The notes below the pieces were generated by a model. The model was not told the DNA's origin. It searched no databases and was given only the letters and a program-made list of their open reading frames with translations. Both the position numbers and the translations under genes were made by a program. Below are positions 30,754 through 35,818 of a stretch of 35,818 nt of DNA, in pieces. Source of the stretch: Candidatus Shapirobacteria bacterium (GTDB taxonomy: Bacteria; Patescibacteriota; Microgenomatia; UBA12405); contig DPKG01000013.1 in NCBI GenBank assembly GCA_003542615.1, forward strand, positions 12,285-48,102. The letters are read 5' to 3'. The stretch's first letter is position 1, and the number at the start of each line of letters is the position of its first letter.

Positions 30754-31386
30754 CTACCTTGAGTAGTATTCAATAATTAAATTTTCATCAATTTCTGGGG
30801 TAATATCTTCTCTGGTGGGAAGATTTGTTAATTTTACCGAGAAATTGGGTTTATTAAGGAGAAGCCAACCCGGAAGGCGGAAGTCTTTTTCCTTAATTTT
30901 TGAAGTATCTTTTATTTGATCAATGGTTGATTTGTCCAAAGTAATTTCATCATTGATTTTTAAAGCATATGAAGAAATACTGAGCGGACTACCATTGACG
31001 AGAACGTGGCCATGACTAATAAACTGTTTTGATTGAGAACGAGAATCGGCCAATCCGGAAGTATACAGCACTGAGTCCAGACGTGTCTCAAGTAAAATTA
31101 ACAAATTTTCACCAAGTTTACCTTTTAGTAATTTGGCTTTTTTGTAGTAGTTGTTGAACTGGGTTTCCTGGACTCCATAAATTCTTTTGGCTTTTTGTTT
31201 GGCTCTTAACTGAATACCGTAATCAGTGGGTTTTTTAGTTCTTTTGAGACCATGCATGCCAGGTCGGACAGCACCTTTCTTTTCGATGGGACATTTGGCA
31301 GATAAGCAACGACTACCCTTGAGGTAGAGTTTGGTGCCTTCAGTTCGGCACAATCTGCACTTAGAATTTTGAGTTATTCTTGACAT
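30754..31386 (-). CDS. rpsD: 30S ribosomal protein uS4
   Basis: A 210-residue S4 of the zinc-binding type: CRLCRTEGTKLYLKGSRCLS with a fourth Cys in SAKC. The S4 RNA-binding region is LETRLDSVLYTSGLADSRSQ followed by KQFISHGHVLVNG. Primary 16S-binding protein. Confidence 0.97.
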   Translation of the reverse strand: MSRITQNSKCRLCRTEGTKLYLKGSRCLSAKCPIEKKGAVRPGMHGLKRTKKPTDYGIQLRAKQKAKRIYGVQETQFNNYYKKAKLLKGKLGENLLILLETRLDSVLYTSGLADSRSQSKQFISHGHVLVNGSPLSISSYALKINDEITLDKSTIDQIKDTSKIKEKDFRLPGWLLLNKPNFSVKLTNLPTREDITPEIDENLIIEYYSR

Positions 31387-31392
31387 AAAATA

Positions 31393-31800
31393 TTAAGCTC
31401 TTCTTTGTTTGGGAGGTCTCGGGCCATTGTGGGGAATCGGGGTGATGTCAGCAATCATTTCGACATCAAATTCCCTTTTGGTCCGAAGATACCTGAGGGC
31501 AGCATCACGACCAGTACCAGGTCCTTTGAGATAAACGGATAATTTTTTGATACCATGTTTTTTGGCTTCTTCCAGGGTTTTTTCGATAGCAGTAGTGGCA
31601 GCAAAAGGGGTTGATTTTCGTGAACCTTTAAAACCGGCATTACCGGAACTTGACCAACAAAGAGTGTTACCTTTTGTGTCGGTGACGGAAACAAGAGTAT
31701 TGTTGAAAGTTGACTTGATGTAAAGTCTGCCTTCAGCCAAATTTTTGAAAGTTTTTTTGACGGCAGGTTTTTTAGTTTTAGTAGTAGGAGTATTTGCCAT
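31393..31800 (-). CDS. rpsK: 30S ribosomal protein uS11
   Basis: A 135-residue S11: GRLYIKSTFNNTLVSVTDTK, SSGNAGFKGSRKSTPFAATTA and the conserved end ADITPIPHNGPRPPKQRR. The shadow frame 31455-31967 is not coding. Confidence 0.97.
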   Translation of the reverse strand: MANTPTTKTKKPAVKKTFKNLAEGRLYIKSTFNNTLVSVTDTKGNTLCWSSSGNAGFKGSRKSTPFAATTAIEKTLEEAKKHGIKKLSVYLKGPGTGRDAALRYLRTKREFDVEMIADITPIPHNGPRPPKQRRA

Positions 31801-31803
31801 AGT

Positions 31804-32223
31804 TTATTTGTTTTTTGCAACTGAAGCAGCTTTTTGTTGAGCTTCCATTTTTGCCCAAGCTTCTTTGGTAAGTGAACCAACTGTTTTCTTTTTACCTTTA
31901 CGGATACGGGAATTGGTTTTGGTACGTTGGCCACGGACAGGTAGACTGACAATGTGTCGAAGACCACGATAACAATGAATTGCCTTGAGACGATCTATGT
32001 TTTCTCTAATTTCTTTTTTAAGATCACCTTCGACTTTGAAAGTTTCTAAAGCTTTCATTAAGGTACTGACTTCATCACGATCGAGATCTTTGATACGTTT
32101 ATTGAGGTCAATTTTGGCTTTTTTGGCCAAAGCTATGACATTATTTGGTCCAATACCAAAAAAACGAGTAAAGCCCACTTGGACTCTTTCGTTATCGGGG
32201 ATGTCTACGCCTGAAATTCTCAT
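31804..32223 (-). CDS. rpsM: 30S ribosomal protein uS13
   Basis: A 139-residue S13 starting MRISGVDIPDNERVQVGFTRFFGIG at ATG 32223, preferred over the open frame up to 32262 because the family begins there and rpmJ ends 2 bases before. HCYRGLRHIVSLPVRGQRTKTNSRIRKG is the conserved part. The C-terminal tail is longer than in E. coli (121). Confidence 0.96.
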   Translation of the reverse strand: MRISGVDIPDNERVQVGFTRFFGIGPNNVIALAKKAKIDLNKRIKDLDRDEVSTLMKALETFKVEGDLKKEIRENIDRLKAIHCYRGLRHIVSLPVRGQRTKTNSRIRKGKKKTVGSLTKEAWAKMEAQQKAASVAKNK

Positions 32224-32225
32224 AA

Positions 32226-32339
32226 TTAGCCTTGTTTTTGGGTATGTCTTTTGGTGGAACAAATAACACGCCTCACCCCTTTACGGATGACAATTTTACA
32301 ATTGCGGCAGCGGCGTTTAATACTTGATTGTACTTTCAT
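32226..32339 (-). CDS. rpmJ: 50S ribosomal protein bL36
   Basis: A 37-residue protein, too short for the usual gene length cut. It begins MKVQSSIKRRCRNCKIVIRK and continues GVRRVICSTKRHTQKQG. The CxxC, later Cys and His are the zinc ligands of the C+ form. TAA at 32226-32228 is 2 bases before rpsM. Confidence 0.95.
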   Translation of the reverse strand: MKVQSSIKRRCRNCKIVIRKGVRRVICSTKRHTQKQG

Positions 32340-32407
32340 ATAGGAACTTTGGATATTGTATCGCAAGTTATGGCCAATATCAAAGACTAAATTCAATTTA
32401 AATTTTA

Positions 32408-32614
32408 TTAATTGCGATAGACTATCCTGCCTTTTTCCCCTTCAGGGCTTAAAACCAGGGTAACCGAATCACCAGCAATAACTCTGATACGGTGCAATCT
32501 GAGTTTTCCTGCTAAGTGAGCGATAATTAATCGGTCGTCTTCGAGTTTAACCCGATAAAGCGAATTAGGCAAGACTTCAGTTACTAATCCTTGTACTTTT
32601 GGTTCGTCTGACAT
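32408..32614 (-). CDS. infA: Translation initiation factor IF-1
   Basis: A 68-residue S1-like OB-fold: VQGLVTEVLPNSLYRVKLED, IIAHLAGKLRLHRIRVIAGD, VTLVLSPEGEKGRIVYRN. Slightly shorter than E. coli (72). Gap to rpmJ of 68 bases holds nothing clear. Confidence 0.95.
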   Translation of the reverse strand: MSDEPKVQGLVTEVLPNSLYRVKLEDDRLIIAHLAGKLRLHRIRVIAGDSVTLVLSPEGEKGRIVYRN

Positions 32615-32644
32615 TTATTTAAAATTTTTAACTTTTTTAATTAA

Positions 32645-33241
32645 TTAAATTATATGTATTGTATCAATTTTTTTGCAGATATCTTTTAAAATCGGTTCGA
32701 TGGGGCGGTTACCGTCGATTTCGAATAATTTGTTTTGATTACGATAATAGTCGAGAATGGGATTAACGTTGGATTCGTAAAGTATTTTTTGACGATTGGC
32801 AATGGCTTTGGGAGTATTATCTGAACGGTCTTGGTCTTCGGCTTGAAAGTCTTTGCCGGCAAGTTGACGCCGACGTACAATTTCTAGAAAATCTACTAAA
32901 AGATGTATCAAAAGGGATGTTTGTTGACCTTTGTCAATTAAAAAACGATCGATATAATGGCCTTGCTGAACCAATCGAGGAAATCCGTCGATTATAAAAT
33001 TTTTATTATCAAGAGAAATTAGTTTTTGCGATAAAATCGGGAGAACGATTTCATCCGGTACAGGAGTACCCTGGTCAACACTTTTTTTGGCGTCAAGACC
33101 GAGTTTGCTGTTGGTGGCAATTTCATCGCGGAGAAGTTGTCCCATTGAAAAATGAGTTAGCTGGTATTTTTGGGCAATTAGTTTGGCTTGAGTTGATTTT
33201 CCGGAGCCTGATGGTCCGATTATAAAAAGATTTAGTGACAT
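32645..33241 (-). CDS. adk: Adenylate kinase
   Basis: A 198-residue kinase interconverting ATP, ADP and AMP. IIGPSGSGKSTQAKLIAQKY is the P-loop, NFIIDGFPRLVQQ is the NMP-binding region, and RRRQLAGKDFQAEDQDRSDN is a shortened LID without zinc Cys. The ATG at 33241 adjoins the secY stop. Confidence 0.94.
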   Translation of the reverse strand: MSLNLFIIGPSGSGKSTQAKLIAQKYQLTHFSMGQLLRDEIATNSKLGLDAKKSVDQGTPVPDEIVLPILSQKLISLDNKNFIIDGFPRLVQQGHYIDRFLIDKGQQTSLLIHLLVDFLEIVRRRQLAGKDFQAEDQDRSDNTPKAIANRQKILYESNVNPILDYYRNQNKLFEIDGNRPIEPILKDICKKIDTIHII

Positions 33242-34522
33242 TTAGTAGGTAAGTTTTTCGTAATGATACATTTGAACAACATTTTCAATTTTACGAGTTA
33301 ATTCTATAATAACAGAAACGGCGATCAAAACTGAAGTACCACCGATAGTAAGAGTGGAAATACCGGTAAAATTCTGAACAATTGAGGGGAGGACGGCAAT
33401 TACACCAAGAAAAACAGCTCCGATAATGATTACTCTGTCTAAAAGATATTTCAATCTTTTTTCAGTTGAGATACCGGGGCGAATACCGGGTATAAAACCA
33501 CCGGATTTTCTGAGTTCTTCGGCAACGTCTTTGGGTTTAAATACGACTGAGGTGTAAAAATAAGTAAAACCAAGTACCAAAAAGAAGTAAAGTAAAATAT
33601 AAGGAAAACTACTAGGTCGGAATAATGCACCAATAGATCCGGCAATACTGGCTATTGCTGGTTGGGGAACACGGCTAAGATATTGACCAATTAGAGAAGG
33701 GACTGTGGCAAGTGAAACGGCAAAAATGATTGGCATAACACCGGCAGTATCGACTTTGATAGGCAAATAAGTTTTTTGGCCTCTTTTGGCATAATTGATA
33801 GGAACACGAAGCACAGCTTCTTCTATCATCACTATGCCGTAAATCAGTGCCAAAATCACGACTAAAAAGATTCCTAAATTAAATACATTTTGGGGATTGG
33901 AAAAATCAGAAATAGAAATAGTTTGTACAAATTCGACAGGTAAACGGGCAACGATACCGGCAAAAATTAACATAGAAATGCCATTTCCGACACCGTAATT
34001 GTTGATGAGTTCTCCCAGAAAAATCATAATCATAGTACCGGCCACCATACTAACCACCAGGGCAACAACAGTCAGAGGAGAAAGATTGGGAATAATGTTT
34101 TGAGATCTTAAAATTCCGTACATACCAATAGATTGGACTAAGGCTAAGGGAATAGTTGCCATTCTGATATATTGATTGATCTTGGCACGACCATACTCCC
34201 CTTCTTTACTGAGTTCTTCCAGCTTGGGAATTACAAGTTGGAATAGTTGAAGCATTACGGAAGCATTGATATAAGGATTTAAGCCGAGGGCGGCAATTGA
34301 AAAATTGGCAAGAGTACCTCCGGAAAATATATCAAGGAGTGAAAGGAGCTGATTTTGAGCAAAAAAGTTTTTTAATAAACCCAAATCGACACCCGGTACA
34401 GGTATATGGGCAATCAATCTAAAAAAAAGAAGGATGCCGATAGTGAAAAGAATTTTTTTCCTTAGGAGCGGAGTTTTGAATCCTTCAATATATAGAGAGA
34501 GAAGAGAGGTTATCTTTTCCAT
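33242..34522 (-). CDS. secY: Protein translocase subunit SecY
   Basis: A 426-residue channel protein with ten membrane segments: first RKKILFTIGILLFFRLIAHI, plug region IFSGGTLANFSIAALGLNPYI, then GELINNYGVGNGISMLIFAGI and RPGISTEKRLKYLLDRVIII. It overlaps rplO by one base and directly precedes adk, the usual order. Confidence 0.97.
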   Translation of the reverse strand: MEKITSLLSLYIEGFKTPLLRKKILFTIGILLFFRLIAHIPVPGVDLGLLKNFFAQNQLLSLLDIFSGGTLANFSIAALGLNPYINASVMLQLFQLVIPKLEELSKEGEYGRAKINQYIRMATIPLALVQSIGMYGILRSQNIIPNLSPLTVVALVVSMVAGTMIMIFLGELINNYGVGNGISMLIFAGIVARLPVEFVQTISISDFSNPQNVFNLGIFLVVILALIYGIVMIEEAVLRVPINYAKRGQKTYLPIKVDTAGVMPIIFAVSLATVPSLIGQYLSRVPQPAIASIAGSIGALFRPSSFPYILLYFFLVLGFTYFYTSVVFKPKDVAEELRKSGGFIPGIRPGISTEKRLKYLLDRVIIIGAVFLGVIAVLPSIVQNFTGISTLTIGGTSVLIAVSVIIELTRKIENVVQMYHYEKLTY

Positions 34523-34971
34523 TACTCTATCTTACCATCTGCTTTGAGTATAAGTCGTTGAGTTGTTTTGGATAAAGTTAGGCCCTTAAAAGTGAGTGCT
34601 TTAGTGATACCACCCGTGGAAAGAATTTTGAAAGTTTTTGGGATTTCGGATTTGGGGAGATTGGCTTTTTTAGTGAGTGATTCTTTGGAGACAATTTCAT
34701 CTTTTTTGAACCATTTTTCTATTTGGTAAAGATTAAAAGCCAAATTACTAGCCCGGGAGTTAGTTCTGTGTTTACCCCTAAGGAAAGGCAATCTTTTAAT
34801 CCAACCTTTTTTAATTTTGGTACCATCAAAAGTTAATTTACTTTTTCCTCTGACCAGATCACCTTTGGCTCCACGGCCGGTGGTATGGCCTCCGGATTTG
34901 GAGCCATAACCACGTCCACGTCGACGGGCAGATTTGGTTGTAGTTTTGGAAAGAGAATTTAAAATTTCCAT
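34522..34971 (-). CDS. rplO: 50S ribosomal protein uL15
   Basis: A 149-residue L15: KSARRRGRGYGSKSGGHTTG, KGDLVRGKSKLTFDG and the C-terminal LSTGGITKALTFKGLTLSK. It follows rpsE after 4 bases with no rpmD (uL30) gene between. Confidence 0.96.
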   Translation of the reverse strand: MEILNSLSKTTTKSARRRGRGYGSKSGGHTTGRGAKGDLVRGKSKLTFDGTKIKKGWIKRLPFLRGKHRTNSRASNLAFNLYQIEKWFKKDEIVSKESLTKKANLPKSEIPKTFKILSTGGITKALTFKGLTLSKTTQRLILKADGKIE

Positions 34972-34975
34972 ATAA

Positions 34976-35440
34976 TTATTTTTTTAACATGGTTAAAGCT
35001 TTAAGTGTGGCCCAAACGTTAATTGATTTATTTTTGGAGCCAATAATTTTGGAGGCGATGTCTTTGACACCGGCAACTTCTACTACAGAACGAACCGGAC
35101 CGCCAGCAATAAGACCACTACCTTGCTTACCGGGACGAATCAAAACTATAGCACCTTTGAATTTGACTTTGACTTGGTGTGGAATGGTACCGTCTACGAT
35201 AGGTACTTCAAGCATGGATTTGTGGGATTTTTTGATACCTTTTTGAATGGCATCGGCGACACTTTTAGCTTTTCCTAAACCTACACCTACTTTTGATTTT
35301 TTATCACCGGAAACCACCAAGGCAGTAAAAGAAATTTGATTTCCACCTTTGGTTTTGTTGGAAACACGCTTAATTTCGACTACTTTATCGATAAATTCTG
35401 ATTCGGGTTTGTCGTTTCTGTATGATTGTTGATATGCCAT
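34976..35440 (-). CDS. rpsE: 30S ribosomal protein uS5
   Basis: A 154-residue S5: FIDKVVEIKRVSNKTKGGNQ, VGVGLGKAKSVADAIQKGIK, PGKQGSGLIAGGPVRSVVEVAG. Lies in the decoding centre. rpmD would normally follow. Confidence 0.97.
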   Translation of the reverse strand: MAYQQSYRNDKPESEFIDKVVEIKRVSNKTKGGNQISFTALVVSGDKKSKVGVGLGKAKSVADAIQKGIKKSHKSMLEVPIVDGTIPHQVKVKFKGAIVLIRPGKQGSGLIAGGPVRSVVEVAGVKDIASKIIGSKNKSINVWATLKALTMLKK

Positions 35441-35446
35441 ATTAGA

Positions 35447-35791
35447 TTAAAATTGTAATCCTTTGGAACGGGCACCATCTGCCAAAGCTTTTACCCTTCC
35501 ATGATAACGATAAAGTCCACGGTCAAATCTAATTTTTTTGATTTTAGTTTTGAGGGCAATGAGAGCTATTGCTTCGCCAACCATACGAGCTGTTTCGGAT
35601 TTGGTGGCTTTGGCGGCTTTGATGGTTTTAGAAGAAGCTGATGCAAGAGTTTTGCCATGTTTATCGTCAATAATTTGTGCCCAAATATTTTTATTGGTAC
35701 GATAAACAGAAAGTCTGGGTATACCAAGATTTTGAGAAATTTTGGCTCTGACTCTTCTTAATCTTCTAATTTTTGAATTTTGTTGAATCAT
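35447..35791 (-). CDS. rplR: 50S ribosomal protein uL18
   Basis: A 114-residue L18 binding 5S rRNA: RRVRAKISQNLGIPRLSVYR, TNKNIWAQIIDDKHGKTLAS and the end FDRGLYRYHGRVKALADGAR. Between rplF and rpsE. Confidence 0.96.
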   Translation of the reverse strand: MIQQNSKIRRLRRVRAKISQNLGIPRLSVYRTNKNIWAQIIDDKHGKTLASASSKTIKAAKATKSETARMVGEAIALIALKTKIKKIRFDRGLYRYHGRVKALADGARSKGLQF

Positions 35792-35797
35792 AGGTTT

Positions 35798-35818
35798 TTA
35801 AGCTTTGGCTGTTTTACC
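35798..35818 (-). CDS. rplF: 50S ribosomal protein uL6, last residues only
   Basis: Only GKTAKA and TAA are in the window, read on the minus strand just before rplR. The ending and gene order match L6; the rest lies outside. Confidence 0.65.
   Translation of the reverse strand, partial: GKTAKA

Noticed and set aside
31455..31967. 170-codon minus-strand frame over rpsK and rpsM
   Set aside because: Overlaps two well-supported ribosomal protein genes in another phase; composition is that of a shadow frame.
1..35818. CRISPR array, rRNA genes or insertion sequences
   Set aside because: No regular direct repeats with spacers, no rRNA-like stretches and no transposase other than the serine recombinase were seen.

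Overview
The window looks like a chromosomal segment of a Candidate Phyla Radiation (Patescibacteria) bacterium, perhaps of the Microgenomates side; that placement is inferred. The main evidence is the compact ribosomal-protein operon at the right end, where rpsE is followed directly by rplO with no rpmD (uL30) between them, a loss characteristic of CPR genomes. Other evidence is small gene sizes, many genes with a -10 box exactly six bases before the start codon (leaderless messages), and TGA used as an ordinary stop, which argues against the Gracilibacteria/Absconditabacteria code.

Region 1 (1-1539): host genes miaA (cut by the window edge) and ychF, minus strand. Region 2 (about 1514-18715): a 17.2-kb integrated mobile element. 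Its left end carries a large serine recombinase and a small HTH protein. Next comes a catalytically degenerate resolvase-like protein, terminase large and probable small subunits, a winged-helix replication-like protein containing iteron-like repeats, a DUF5659-like protein, a structured leader with terminator, and an XRE repressor with paired palindromes. Then come two membrane proteins, a small basic protein and a defence block (type II restriction enzyme, DNA methyltransferase, PHP-plus-ATPase TrlF-like protein, HTH protein), followed by a signal peptidase I-CAP fusion and three unknown proteins. No capsid, portal or tail gene is visible, so it resembles a phage satellite or an integrative element with phage-type packaging genes. 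Region 3 (18715-27714): host genes for a PRTase, a double-length ThyX-like protein, HU, RNase Y, RecX, RecA, tRNA-Pro, a CstR/CsoR-type regulator with thioredoxin, and a VOC protein. Region 4 (27740-35818): uppP, then the ribosomal/RNA polymerase operon from rpsI back to rplF (S9, L13, L17, rpoA, S4, S11, S13, L36, infA, adk, secY, L15, S5, L18, L6 end).

The most striking observation is the integration site. The element sits inside codon 7 of ychF, with the shared core CCGA at 1514-1517 and 18712-18715. The native start of ychF and its leaderless promoter are stranded at the right end, while the element supplies a substitute ATG at the left end. The same event cuts the recombinase gene: in the integrated form its last eight residues are read from ychF in another frame. 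Joining the two ends restores an uninterrupted 605-codon recombinase frame ending at 18544 and, on the other product, an intact ychF. The crossover thus lies inside both the integrase gene and the target gene, and integration switches the C-terminus of the one and the N-terminus of the other.
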